Source: Sporosarcina luteola
GTDB lineage: Bacteria > Bacillota > Bacilli > Bacillales_A > Planococcaceae
Assembly: GCA_014204635.1 (NCBI GenBank)
Contig: JACHLS010000003.1
Span: 392,847-456,846, forward strand
Reading direction: 5' to 3'
DNA length: 64,000 nt
Below the pieces are notes generated by a model. That model ran no database searches, was not told where the DNA came from, and saw only the letters and a program-made list of their open reading frames with translations. Of the stretch, positions 8,953 through 18,726 are shown piece after piece. Made by a program: the position numbers and the translations under genes. The stretch's first letter is position 1; every line of letters begins with the position of its first letter.

Positions 8953-9736
8953 TCTTCAAAAGTTATACTTGATTGCTGTATTCATTGTTCTATATGCCCC
9001 TATTTTCTATTTGATCTTTTATTCGTTCAATTCAGGTGGAGGCATGTCTCACTTTGAATCATTTACATGGGAGCATTATGCCGCTGTTTTTGAGGACAAA
9101 CGCCTGATCGTCATCGTATTGAACACAGTCATTATTGCACTGCTCTCTGCCTTGCTGTCCACGGCTATCGGCGTACTCGGGGCCATGGCAATTCATTTCA
9201 TGCGAAATAAACGCACGCGAAATGCAGTCCTCTCGCTAAATAATATTTTGATTGTCAGTCCTGATGTAATTATCGGTGCTTCTTTCCTTATATTGTTTAC
9301 GATGATCGGAGTAAAACTTGGATTTGCTTCTGTGCTAATTTCTCATATCGCATTTAGTATACCAATAGTTGTCATTATGGTTCTCCCGAAATTGCAGGAA
9401 ATGAGCTCTACCTTAATCGATGCCGCGTTGGATTTAGGAGCGTCTCGTAGGGACGTGGTAACGCGTGTTATTTTACCTTTTATCCAACCAGGAATTTTCG
9501 CAGGCTTTTTCTTGGCGTTGACCTACTCACTGGACGACTTTGCAGTTACATTTTTCGTAACAGGAAATGGTTTTTCTACGTTATCAGTTGAAATTTATTC
9601 CATGGCCCGCGCTGGAATCACCTTGACGATCAATGCCCTTTCCGGACTGATCTTTGTTATCACCGTCGTATTGGTTCTCGGGTATTACGCCATTAGCAAC
9701 CGGACAAAAATGCCTCTGACGGGGGTGAAGAAATGA
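8936..9736 (+). CDS. potC: Spermidine/putrescine ABC transporter permease PotC
   Basis: A 266-aa partner permease with six predicted membrane segments and the EAA loop (DAALDLGASRRDVVTR). It overlaps potB at its start and potD at its end (ATGA), the usual tight packing of a pot operon. Confidence 0.95.
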   Translation: MKRINNLQKLYLIAVFIVLYAPIFYLIFYSFNSGGGMSHFESFTWEHYAAVFEDKRLIVIVLNTVIIALLSALLSTAIGVLGAMAIHFMRNKRTRNAVLSLNNILIVSPDVIIGASFLILFTMIGVKLGFASVLISHIAFSIPIVVIMVLPKLQEMSSTLIDAALDLGASRRDVVTRVILPFIQPGIFAGFFLALTYSLDDFAVTFFVTGNGFSTLSVEIYSMARAGITLTINALSGLIFVITVVLVLGYYAISNRTKMPLTGVKK

Positions 9737-10806
9737 AGGAATTGCTTCGTGGCGCTATACTAATTTTGGCGGTCTCCATCATTTTATTGCTCATCAACAA
9801 TCATTTAAGTGAAGGCAGCAATAAAACAGGTAAAAATATTTTGACCGTTTACAACTGGGGAGAATATATTGACCCCGCTCTTCTCAAACAGTTTGAAAAG
9901 GAAACGGGCATAAAAGTGATCTACGAAACATTTGATTCCAATGAAGGAATGATGGGGAAAATCGAGCAAGGCGGGACATCATATGATATTACGATGCCTT
10001 CTGAATATATGGTGGAAATGATGGCGGAAAAGGATTTATTGCTGCCGATCGATTATAGTCAAATCCCGAACATCAAACAAATTGACCCCTACTTTCTCGA
10101 TTTGCCCTTTGATCCTGGGAACAAATATTCCATTCCCTATTTCTGGGGAACGGTAGGTATTGCCTACAACCCGGATCTGTTGGACGGCCAAACATTTGAG
10201 AGCTGGGATAATCTTTGGGATCCTTCCCTTACACAACAGGTCATTCTGGTGGATAGCGCTAGGGAAACAATCGGCATGGGGCTGAACTCTTTACATTACT
10301 CGTTAAATTCGACAAATATGAAGGAATTACGAGAAGCCACTTCAAAATTGAAACAGCTCAGTCCGAATGTGAAAGCCGTCATTGGAGATGAAGTGACTCA
10401 ATTAATGGTGAACAATGAAGCAGCAGTTGCCCTCACTTGGTCCGGCCAAGCGGCGGATATGATGAGTGAAAATGAATCGATTGATTACGTGGTCCCCGAG
10501 GAGGGCTCCAATTTATGGTTTGATAACTTCGTCATTCCACGGACAGCAAAAAACATCGAAGGCGCCCATGCGTTCATCAATTTCATGCTCGATCCGGAAG
10601 TGGCTGCCCAGAATGCCGATTATGTCGGATATTCGACACCTAACTTGACTGCTCTTGATTACATGGATCCAGAAGTAGTAGCGGATGAACGTTTTTATCC
10701 GGATGAGCAGACGCGCAGCCATTTAGAAGTATACAAAAACCTAGGTCTCAAAATGCTCGGCGTCTACAATGAGCTTTTTTTAGAGTTTAAAATGGATATG
10801 AAATAA
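9733..10806 (+). CDS. potD: Polyamine-binding protein PotD without a lipobox
   Basis: A 357-aa extracytoplasmic solute-binding protein. After the N-terminal hydrophobic segment (residues 8-22) the mature part starts LTVYNWGEYIDP, typical of PotD/PotF, with YWGT-like and LTWSGQAADM pocket segments. Most Gram-positive binding proteins are lipoproteins, but no Cys occurs near the hydrophobic segment, so it is probably held by an uncleaved N-terminal membrane anchor. Last gene of the operon; starts by ATGA overlap with potC. Confidence 0.93.
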   Translation: MKELLRGAILILAVSIILLLINNHLSEGSNKTGKNILTVYNWGEYIDPALLKQFEKETGIKVIYETFDSNEGMMGKIEQGGTSYDITMPSEYMVEMMAEKDLLLPIDYSQIPNIKQIDPYFLDLPFDPGNKYSIPYFWGTVGIAYNPDLLDGQTFESWDNLWDPSLTQQVILVDSARETIGMGLNSLHYSLNSTNMKELREATSKLKQLSPNVKAVIGDEVTQLMVNNEAAVALTWSGQAADMMSENESIDYVVPEEGSNLWFDNFVIPRTAKNIEGAHAFINFMLDPEVAAQNADYVGYSTPNLTALDYMDPEVVADERFYPDEQTRSHLEVYKNLGLKMLGVYNELFLEFKMDMK

Positions 10807-11245
10807 GACCTCAGAACCATCTGAGCTACAATAAGCCAGCGTAAATTGACTTGCTTTGTCGCGCTATGTTGCGGGTTGTAAGCACTACTCATTGAAAAGA
10901 GTTCCTTTCTGTTTTTTGAATAGAAAGTGACTCTTTTCTTTTCCATATTTTTCTTTCCCCTGTTCCTACTTTCGGTCCTCATCCATATCTGCATAAAAAC
11001 TTCATTCAAATCCAAAACTAAAAAACAAGGATCCAATAACGAGCGCTCCCTTCCCCTCCGAGGCATTAAAGTAACTTCTTCCCTGGCTATCATTAAAAAA
11101 GCCGATTTTTTGTCTTTAGCTAAAAATGATGGGAGTTACATCGATCTTCTGCTCTCTCAGGAGCTAACAGTATGAGAACAGGTTGGACGTATGATAGAAT
11201 ATTTCAGAATACGAAATGACAATAAGCTAGAAGGAAGGGATGCCG
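10807..11245. other. Intergenic region between potD and the MFS gene
   Basis: It contains the pot terminator (10895-10945) and the leader of the MFS gene. Open frames on both strands here lack ribosome sites and family resemblance, and I do not call them. Confidence 0.6.
10895..10945 (+). terminator. Probable terminator of the pot operon
   Basis: Stem AAAAGAGT..CTTTCT (10895-10910) pairs with 10922-10937 with a 2-bp internal mismatch, and a T-rich tract follows. Confidence 0.6.
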
Positions 11246-12445
11246 ATGACAACTGCCTCATCGAAAGCGGCATTATATATTTTAATGTTCAACATGTTTA
11301 TCGCCATGTCCGGTATCGGCCTTATCATTCCCATTATGCCGAAATTTCTCGGGACATTTGGCGCAGCTGGCAGTGTATTGGGCTTTCTGATTGCGATATT
11401 CTCCTTTGCTCAATTCATTTTCTCTCCACTTGCAGGCGGCCTCTCGGATCGTCACGGAAGGAAAAAAATCATTATTTTCGGCCTCATCATTTATGGGCTA
11501 TCGCAACTAGCCTTCAGTTTATCAACCGAAATCTGGATGCTGTTCATCGCCCGATTCTTTTCAGGATTCGGCTCCGCTTTTATAGTGCCTCCTATGATGG
11601 CATTCGTAGCGGATATTACCGCCTATGAGGATCGCGGGAGAGGCATGGGACTGCTTGGTGCATCTATGTCCCTCGGGTTTATGATTGGGCCTGCCATCGG
11701 AGGATTCCTCTCAGCAGTGAGCCTGGAGTTTCCTTTTTATGTGGCGGCAAGCGCAGCTATTTTCGCCGCAGTCTTGTCTATATTTATCCTGCCTAATCCG
11801 ACACCAACCGCTAGTCAGGCCAATTCAATGAAAAAACAGGATCATATATTGGCCCAGTTGGTTCAATCTACAAAAACTTCTTATTTTATCATTTTACTCA
11901 TTATGTTCGTATTCTCGTTCGGGCTCGCGAATTATCAATCAACCATATCTTTATACGTTGATCATAAATATGGTTATACGCCTTCCCAAATTGCTGTATT
12001 AATTACGGTCGGAGGGTTTGTCGGAGTCGTGATCCAAACGTTTGTCATCAATCCTTTATTCAAACGATTCGGTGAAATGAAGGTCATCCTGTTCAATCTT
12101 GTTCTCGCTGCCATCTCAATGATTTGTATCCTGGCTGTTAATACATTTTGGACGATACTGGCTGTAGCGACAGTCTTTTCAATTGCAACTTCCCTGCTCC
12201 GGCCAGCCGTCAACACGCTCGTTTCCAAACTGGCAGGAAATGAACAAGGGTTTGCAGCTGGAATGATGAACGCTTATATGAGTTTAGGGAATATGGCAGG
12301 TCCTGCTGTGGCCGGTTACATATTCGATATCAATATCACATTTCCATACATGGTAGGTACAACTATTCTTCTTATTTGCTTTGGTATTGCAAGTTTCTGG
12401 TCAAGGCGAAACAAAGTGCTCCTTGAAGAGACAAGAACAACTTAA
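11246..12445 (+). CDS. MFS multidrug efflux transporter, DHA1 (NorA/Bmr-like)
   Basis: A 399-aa, 12-TM proton antiporter. The loop 2-3 motif (GGLSDRHGRKK) and the TM5 motif C of drug antiporters (GFMIGPAIGG) are present. Two ATG codons occur 6 nt apart (11240, 11246); the second has normal spacing from AAGGAAGG. The substrate cannot be inferred. It stands alone and ends at a bidirectional terminator. Confidence 0.88.
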   Translation: MTTASSKAALYILMFNMFIAMSGIGLIIPIMPKFLGTFGAAGSVLGFLIAIFSFAQFIFSPLAGGLSDRHGRKKIIIFGLIIYGLSQLAFSLSTEIWMLFIARFFSGFGSAFIVPPMMAFVADITAYEDRGRGMGLLGASMSLGFMIGPAIGGFLSAVSLEFPFYVAASAAIFAAVLSIFILPNPTPTASQANSMKKQDHILAQLVQSTKTSYFIILLIMFVFSFGLANYQSTISLYVDHKYGYTPSQIAVLITVGGFVGVVIQTFVINPLFKRFGEMKVILFNLVLAAISMICILAVNTFWTILAVATVFSIATSLLRPAVNTLVSKLAGNEQGFAAGMMNAYMSLGNMAGPAVAGYIFDINITFPYMVGTTILLICFGIASFWSRRNKVLLEETRTT

Positions 12446-12482
12446 AAAGGCTAATCCGACTAGATCAGTCGGATGAGCCTTT
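12446..12482. terminator. Bidirectional terminator between MFS gene and the VWA operon
   Basis: Stem of 16 bp with one mismatch (12446-12461 with 12467-12482), flanked by A- and T-runs; it ends both converging units. Confidence 0.88.
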
Positions 12483-12486
12483 TCCA

Positions 12487-15084
12487 TTACCTTTTTTGTT
12501 TTGCCTTCAATAACTCCGCTACATGATCCTGAGCTGCCTCGTGTTCCGCTGCTATAGGTGTTGCTGCCTGTTTTTTCATCATTCTTCCTTGGATAAGACC
12601 AAAACGTCTTAATGTAATATCGAGGAAAAACAACAGCATCGCTGACAGCAACAGATAATCGCTTATCGGCAGTCGATTCCCACTCTTATATGGATGGGGT
12701 CTAAATACATCTTCAGGCTTTTCCACTAGTGCTTTTCCACCCGTTTTCTCAGAAATGGCTTGAAGGAGTTTTTCGTCAGGATCTGCTGGTCTGTACTCCT
12801 TGCTGTAAGGAACGGAAACACCGGCTTCGAATAAACCGCCTCTATCATCTGTCACTCCAAAGAAGACGAGTCCTGGCTTGGCATCCAACGTGATGCGGGT
12901 TTTCCCTGGAGCTAAAGGTTCACTGGTAATCGGAAGTTCTTCCCCTTTTTCATTCACAACCGCGATATCCAAGAAAGCTGCTTTCTGTGACGTATCTGTC
13001 ACCGTATATGTACCTCCTTGCTCATGGGTGATCATATAAGGGACATCTTCATAGCTTGGAAGCAATCTTGAAATAGCTGTATTCCAAAATTCTGGATAGA
13101 GTTCCCATCTTGCTAAATCGCCTGACCATTTACCAGTTGAGTCAGACGTAAAAGCGATCGTTTTGCCCAATCCATAGCTCCATTCTGCAAGAACCGGGTC
13201 ATTTTTGGGACTTTCGGCTACAACAGTCGCCGTATTTTTCGGCGTCGTTGCAATATATGCATTCATTTGAGGGACCCCATCTTGGAAGAGTGTGAGCCAC
13301 TCGGGTACTTGATGAAACGACATGTAGAATGGATCATCTTCAATATAAGTTCTCGTCATCATCGTCGTCTCGCGCGTCAAAATGGAAGGAACGGTCGACT
13401 CATCCGTGACATTATAAAAACGCCCCCCGCCTTGTTCAGCAAGTTCCTCAAGCAAAGCACTATCCGCATCGGAACCGATGGCGACGGTAGTCAACGTAAT
13501 ATTGTCACGTTTTCCTTCTTCAATCACTTCCTCATAATCCGGAGGCATCGGCGACTGTCCGTCCGTCATGAGAATAATATGTTTACGCTGCAGTTCAAAT
13601 TCGGCAAGATCCTCATACGCTTTTTCGACGGAAGGAAAAATGTCGGTACCTCCACCAACCGGAATGGACAGGATCTGCTCAATGGCATCTTGCTTTTGAA
13701 GAGGACCAACGGGGATCAATTCCCATAACTCATGATCAAATGCCGTAAACCCAAACGTGTCATCATCTCTCAGCAATTCGACTGCACGTGCAGCAGCTTC
13801 CCTAGCTAACACGATTTTGGATCCGGACATACTGCCGGAACGGTCTAGTGCGATGACCAATCCTAATGAAGGCAATTGTTCCTTGCCCTTCACTTCCATT
13901 TCAACAGGCAAAAGCCGTTCGATTGGCGATTTGAAATAACCTCCTAATCCGAAGCTTTCCTGCCCGCCAACCATCATAAAACCAACACCGAAATTTTTGA
14001 CAGCCTGTTCGATGACAGCCATCTTTTGCTCTCCGACTAAATGTCCGGGAACATTATCGAATATAATTGCACTATACCCTAGGTAACCTGACAGAGATTC
14101 TGGAAGTTTCTCAGCAGTCACAACATCGACAGCCAATGTTTGCTTATCGAGCAAAGGCGGAATGGCGGATGGGCTACCTGTCGTTTCCACTACTAAAATT
14201 CGGGGAGATTGTTCAAGCATCGTAACGGAAAGCATCCGGTTATTTTCCAGAAATCCGTCATCAGGGACTAACAGCTTCGCTTCATATTTCAATAGCCCAT
14301 TACCAGAAGCCGTCGTTTTAAATGAAAAAGCATTTTTCCCTTCATCCAATTGAATTGGTTCACTAAGAATCTCCTCGTCATTCCGATAGATGACCATCTG
14401 ACCTGCCGTTTCAGTGGAAGATTCGACTTCCAACTCAATGAATTGCTGTTCCCCTTCATATGCAGTTTTTGGTGTTTCAAACTTTGTAATGGAGGCATCC
14501 TTTCGGTTGGAACGTTTCAGCAGCACAGTATCAATTTGCATTCTGCCGCCTGAGTACTTTGGCAGCATTTCTTCTATGGAGCCTTCTGTTTCTAAACCAT
14601 CCGTTAATAAGACAATTCGCGTTGCCATATCTTTTTTCGCGATGCTGGCTGCAAGGTCGATCGCTTTGCCGATATTCGTCGCATCCCGGATATCCAGCGG
14701 TTCCATTTTAGGCATTGAAATCTCATTGTCTGTCAACTGGACATCCGTTCGAAAACCTCCGGCAAAGGAATAAATACCGACCGTCTGGTTGGATTTTCGG
14801 TGTGCTAAACTATCGATTATCCAGGCATCAGCTGAATCGCCCGCCTCTTCAATGGAAACAGACCGATCAACAAGGAATAGCACTTGTTCTTCCGTATCAT
14901 GCATGCGGACATAAGGAGCTGTCAAAGCAAAGACAACACACAGGATGGTCAAACAGCGAATGCCAAAGAGCAGGACGGCCCGGTCCTTCCATTTCAATTT
15001 GGATGTCATCCAGGCATACACCATATAAAGTGCGATCGGGATTACTAACAAGAGCCACAAGGGCTGATCAATTCGGATATCCAC
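12487..15084 (-). CDS. Membrane protein with two VWA domains and a GATase-like domain
   Basis: An 865-aa protein, last gene of the eight-gene operon. Two N-terminal membrane helices are followed by a first VWA-like domain (MIDAS-type DRSVS), a class I glutamine-amidotransferase-like domain (MMVGGQESFGLGG), and a second VWA domain with a full MIDAS start (LDRSGSMSGS), then a C-terminal membrane helix. This is the BatB/GATase-VWA type found with MoxR ATPases. The start is GTG 15084, which has GGGAGGTG about 10 nt upstream; the frame extends to 15108 but without a ribosome site. It overlaps the previous gene by 17 nt. Role inferred: metal-dependent adhesion scaffold in an envelope complex. Confidence 0.82.
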   Translation of the reverse strand: MDIRIDQPLWLLLVIPIALYMVYAWMTSKLKWKDRAVLLFGIRCLTILCVVFALTAPYVRMHDTEEQVLFLVDRSVSIEEAGDSADAWIIDSLAHRKSNQTVGIYSFAGGFRTDVQLTDNEISMPKMEPLDIRDATNIGKAIDLAASIAKKDMATRIVLLTDGLETEGSIEEMLPKYSGGRMQIDTVLLKRSNRKDASITKFETPKTAYEGEQQFIELEVESSTETAGQMVIYRNDEEILSEPIQLDEGKNAFSFKTTASGNGLLKYEAKLLVPDDGFLENNRMLSVTMLEQSPRILVVETTGSPSAIPPLLDKQTLAVDVVTAEKLPESLSGYLGYSAIIFDNVPGHLVGEQKMAVIEQAVKNFGVGFMMVGGQESFGLGGYFKSPIERLLPVEMEVKGKEQLPSLGLVIALDRSGSMSGSKIVLAREAAARAVELLRDDDTFGFTAFDHELWELIPVGPLQKQDAIEQILSIPVGGGTDIFPSVEKAYEDLAEFELQRKHIILMTDGQSPMPPDYEEVIEEGKRDNITLTTVAIGSDADSALLEELAEQGGGRFYNVTDESTVPSILTRETTMMTRTYIEDDPFYMSFHQVPEWLTLFQDGVPQMNAYIATTPKNTATVVAESPKNDPVLAEWSYGLGKTIAFTSDSTGKWSGDLARWELYPEFWNTAISRLLPSYEDVPYMITHEQGGTYTVTDTSQKAAFLDIAVVNEKGEELPITSEPLAPGKTRITLDAKPGLVFFGVTDDRGGLFEAGVSVPYSKEYRPADPDEKLLQAISEKTGGKALVEKPEDVFRPHPYKSGNRLPISDYLLLSAMLLFFLDITLRRFGLIQGRMMKKQAATPIAAEHEAAQDHVAELLKAKQKR

Positions 15085-16834
15085 GCCTGCGTTGCACCTC
15101 CCATTCAATTACGAGGAGAAGAAGGACAGGTATAAGAAAAAGCCACCCAATGGATATTTTTCCGATTTCCTTTTCGTTTTCCTCTGATTCCATTCCAATC
15201 TTATACGAAGGACCATGATTCAGTGTTTTTTCCTCCTGCTCCAGTTGAACAGCAATCAGACTTTCACGTTTGTTATCCACCAATTTGTAGATTCCCGGTT
15301 GATTCGGTGCGACAAATTCAGTTCCGCTGGCAAAAGAAGTTTCATATTCATCACGTAAATTGAATACTTCAATACCCTTTGTATCAGTGTGGGACAAGAC
15401 CGCTTTCCGCTGGGAAGGGGTAAATGTCCCCCCTACCTCCGAGCCAGAACGGACCGACTCGGCCGCACTCCAAAAGAAGAGAGGGAAAGATGGATGAAGC
15501 GGCCAATCTGTCATATCGATATCCGCCAATACGACAATGTCTCCTCTGGGCGACCGTTGAATAAATGGTTCATTTCCAATCGATGCGATCGTATCCATCG
15601 CTTCAAATGGCGGGTATAAAGAGCTGACATATACATCGTCAATCGGAGCGACAGCAAACAACATATCGTTTTTAGCCGCTACAGCGCCGCTAACCGGATG
15701 AGCGTTGGCATCATTCCGACCGATCAAAACAATGGGTTCTGATCCTAGCTGTAGAAAGGATGTATCATTTGTCACAATAATAGTTGAAGTGTTTTGCCGT
15801 TGCTTCAATTCATTGATCGAGCCACTTGCAACTTCCAGACCAATTGCCTGAAATGCCTTTCGAATCAATTCATGTAATTGACTGTCAACCATCGCATCGG
15901 AAATTTCATTGCCCAGTAAAATATAAGCTTCATTATCTGCTTCATACTGATCTTCCACAAGTAACTTTGCATGTAAAGCGACTTGTGATGGCAAGTCCTT
16001 GAATGAAACAAGCATCTCGTCTCCACTCTTTATGGCAATTGGTTTTTCATCCAATTTGGTTCCTTCCAAGGCATCTGAAATCTGAACAGATCCTTCCACT
16101 TCCGTTTCGGTTTGATTGACAATCTTAACGATCGCCTCGGTTCCTGAAGCAGTTTTGACCGCTCCAAATTTGGCGATTGAAACATTTGACAACGAGGACT
16201 CATTCGAATGAACAAAATAGTCGATGGCCTCGTTCCCCTCCGAAAAGAAGGAGCGGTCTAAATAATCTGTAAAAATATGAACCGAAGCTGATTGATCCGC
16301 AACTACTGACCTCATGAACTCCAGAGAACTGTCCATATGCTCATGCTCATAAGTCACGGTCAAGTTCTCTATCGCGTTTTTGATCGTCTCGAAATCTGTT
16401 TCAGCCCGCAAGACCAACTCCGGTTCCTTGCCTGTAGTAATAATTGTAACGGGATTCCCTTTATTTACATCCACTAACTGAAGCATTTCTTTCCGATTCA
16501 AATCAAATAAGGAAGTTTCCCCATCCTCAGCAAGCATACTGGCGGATGTATCGACAATATATACCGTCTCTGCTCCGAAAGATTGCTTTGATTTCAAAAA
16601 AGGGCCAAGCAACACAAAAACGAGAAGTAGCAGGGCAGCCATCTGCAAATAAAAAAGAGCATTCTGTTGAAGATTCTTTAAAAATGGTGACACTTTTGTT
16701 TCCCGCATTGATTGATGCCAAAATAATGTAGAAGAAATAGTTTTTGTTTCATATCGCTTTCTAAAGAAATAATACAGCAGGACTGCCAACGGAAAAATGG
16801 CCGTCCAACTGTTCACTACCTGACTAATTCCCAA
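15068..16834 (-). CDS. BatA-type VWA membrane protein
   Basis: A 588-aa protein. The N-terminus is a BatA-type double-helix membrane domain (about residues 8-22 and 60-80), followed by a VWA domain with MIDAS DTSAS near residue 95, a long extracytoplasmic region and a C-terminal helix (WLFLIPVLLLLVIEW). The start is TTG at 16834 with GTGAGG upstream. It begins 14 nt after the DUF58 gene and overlaps the following gene. Family knowledge: such proteins work with MoxR AAA+ chaperones; the partner here is not known. Confidence 0.82.
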   Translation of the reverse strand: MGISQVVNSWTAIFPLAVLLYYFFRKRYETKTISSTLFWHQSMRETKVSPFLKNLQQNALFYLQMAALLLLVFVLLGPFLKSKQSFGAETVYIVDTSASMLAEDGETSLFDLNRKEMLQLVDVNKGNPVTIITTGKEPELVLRAETDFETIKNAIENLTVTYEHEHMDSSLEFMRSVVADQSASVHIFTDYLDRSFFSEGNEAIDYFVHSNESSLSNVSIAKFGAVKTASGTEAIVKIVNQTETEVEGSVQISDALEGTKLDEKPIAIKSGDEMLVSFKDLPSQVALHAKLLVEDQYEADNEAYILLGNEISDAMVDSQLHELIRKAFQAIGLEVASGSINELKQRQNTSTIIVTNDTSFLQLGSEPIVLIGRNDANAHPVSGAVAAKNDMLFAVAPIDDVYVSSLYPPFEAMDTIASIGNEPFIQRSPRGDIVVLADIDMTDWPLHPSFPLFFWSAAESVRSGSEVGGTFTPSQRKAVLSHTDTKGIEVFNLRDEYETSFASGTEFVAPNQPGIYKLVDNKRESLIAVQLEQEEKTLNHGPSYKIGMESEENEKEIGKISIGWLFLIPVLLLLVIEWEVQRRRGYPN

Positions 16835-16848
16835 TTGGCCCTCACTCC

Positions 16849-17718
16849 CTACCGCAGCCAGCCTGATTGACGCATTTTTTTAGATATGGTATCCAAAACG
16901 CCATCGGCAACTTCTGCCCGAATGACCTGAATGCCATATTTTTTTGCCATACTTACAAATTTCGACTCGTGATCCGTTTTACAATCTATATATCGTTGGA
17001 TGGAATTCGTTGACATCGTCACTTCGACAGCCTGCTCTGTCTCCATATCGACCAAACGAATATCTCCTTGGAGGCGGGGAGCCTCCTCGGATGTATCATG
17101 GACGGTGATAATCCGGATATCCCGGCTAATCCCTGGGAGTCTCCTGAATAGATGCTCCCATTGATCCAACGGTTCCAAGCCATCCGTAATAATAAACAAA
17201 ACAGTAACCGCCTTCGGTACGTGGCGAAGGGCATAATCCGTGAAATACCCGCTTAATGTCGGCTGTTCGATTTGACTAACCAGCTTTTTGATAGCCGCAC
17301 GTTGCAAGGCTCCTTTTCTTCTGAAGAAGTATTCTTGATCCTGACTTTTTGTAGAAAAAGAAACCGTATCGCCACTTTTCAAGCCGATCTGGCCAATACC
17401 AATTGCTAGCTGTCTAGCGAAATCCCATTTTTGCTCATATCCCATTGATTTTGTAGAATCCAGCAAAATGTGGATCCGCATTTCCTGTTCATCAAGGAAC
17501 TGCTTAATGAAAGGCTTATCAGTGCGCGCGTAGACATTCCAATCAATATGACGAAGATCATCTCCAGGATGATATTCCCTAAAGTCAGAAAACTCTAATG
17601 ACATGCCGGTCTTCGTTGAACGATGGGCACCTTTATGGTGTCCGAGAAGTCTAGAGCGGGTCACAATTTTCAAAGGACCGATCCGACTGGCGAGTCGATC
17701 AGGAAATAGATCCGCCAT
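16849..17718 (-). CDS. DUF58 domain protein (VWA-related)
   Basis: A soluble 289-aa protein. The DUF58 signature FREYHPGDDLRHIDWNVYARTD is present (in two parts: REYHPGDD and HIDWNVYAR), followed by a VWA-like fold (LLDSTKSM). It shares its start with the moxR stop (TAATG), so translation is coupled. DUF58 proteins are the standard partner of MoxR ATPases. Confidence 0.88.
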   Translation of the reverse strand: MADLFPDRLASRIGPLKIVTRSRLLGHHKGAHRSTKTGMSLEFSDFREYHPGDDLRHIDWNVYARTDKPFIKQFLDEQEMRIHILLDSTKSMGYEQKWDFARQLAIGIGQIGLKSGDTVSFSTKSQDQEYFFRRKGALQRAAIKKLVSQIEQPTLSGYFTDYALRHVPKAVTVLFIITDGLEPLDQWEHLFRRLPGISRDIRIITVHDTSEEAPRLQGDIRLVDMETEQAVEVTMSTNSIQRYIDCKTDHESKFVSMAKKYGIQVIRAEVADGVLDTISKKMRQSGWLR

Positions 17719-18710
17719 TACTTTGTTGCCCCTTGCCTTGTTTCATCAATCAGATTGTCAATCAGACCATCAATATGGATTCCTTCTGCCTCGCCTTCAT
17801 AGTTGACGAGCACTCTATGACGCAATGCCGGTTTGGCGACAGCTTTTATATCCGCAATGGACACATGGAATCGCCCTGCCATAAAAGCACGAGCTTTTGC
17901 TAAACGGATGATTGATTGCAGCCCCCTCGGACCGCTGCCATACTGGACATACTTTGTCCACATGTCCCCTGAACCATTGGATTCATAAGTGGAAGTGACC
18001 AAATCTACAGCATATTCAATCATGTCATCGGCGATGACAATCTCTTTGACCATTTCCTGAGCCATACAAATCTCTTTTTGTTCCATCACCTTACGGACTG
18101 AAATGCTTCTAGCACCAGTTGTACGCAACATGATTTCTTTCATTTCTTCTTTCGAAGGATACGGCAAAATAATTTTACATAGAAAACGGTCCATCTGGGC
18201 TTCCGGCAATGGATATGTCCCTTCCATTTCAATCGGGTTCTGGGTAGCAAGAACGAAAAATGGTCTGGCCATCTTTCTTGTCTCGCCCATCACAGTCACA
18301 GTTTTCTCACCCATCGCTTCTAGCAGCGCACTCTGTGTTTTCGGTGTGGCTCGGTTTATTTCATCCGCCAACACCATTTGACTAAAGATCGGACCTTCTT
18401 TGAAAACAAAGCGTTGAGCTCCGTCTTCACTACGCTCCAATATACTAGTTCCCGTTATATCAGCAGGCATCAGATCCGGCGTAAATTGGATTCTGGAAAA
18501 CGACAGATCCAGAACTTCGGAAATCGTGCGGATAAGCATCGTTTTTCCTAAACCCGGCAATCCTTCCAATAAGGCATGCCCATCAGCTAATATCGAAAAT
18601 AGTGAGAAATCGATTGCTTCATGCTGGCCGACAATAAATGTACTTATTTCTTCTCTAACCGCACTCAACTTACTGCTCATTTCTCCAAATTGCTCCGGTG
18701 TAAATGACAT
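17718..18710 (-). CDS. MoxR-family AAA+ ATPase (first copy)
   Basis: A 330-aa ATPase. Walker A GLPGLGKT, Walker B VLADEINRA, sensor 1 ATQNPIE and a pore/insert region match MoxR/RavA relatives. The ATG at 18710 gives MSFTPEQFGEMSS and lies 10 nt after CGGAG; the longer frame to 18830 runs into the upstream gene. Likely a chaperone that inserts or activates VWA partners. Confidence 0.92.
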   Translation of the reverse strand: MSFTPEQFGEMSSKLSAVREEISTFIVGQHEAIDFSLFSILADGHALLEGLPGLGKTMLIRTISEVLDLSFSRIQFTPDLMPADITGTSILERSEDGAQRFVFKEGPIFSQMVLADEINRATPKTQSALLEAMGEKTVTVMGETRKMARPFFVLATQNPIEMEGTYPLPEAQMDRFLCKIILPYPSKEEMKEIMLRTTGARSISVRKVMEQKEICMAQEMVKEIVIADDMIEYAVDLVTSTYESNGSGDMWTKYVQYGSGPRGLQSIIRLAKARAFMAGRFHVSIADIKAVAKPALRHRVLVNYEGEAEGIHIDGLIDNLIDETRQGATK

Positions 18711-18726
18711 GTCTACAACTCCGTTC

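Noticed and set aside
10927..11175. Plus-strand ORF of 82 codons after potD
   Set aside because: It starts inside the pot terminator, has no ribosome site and has biased hydrophobic composition from a T-rich stretch.
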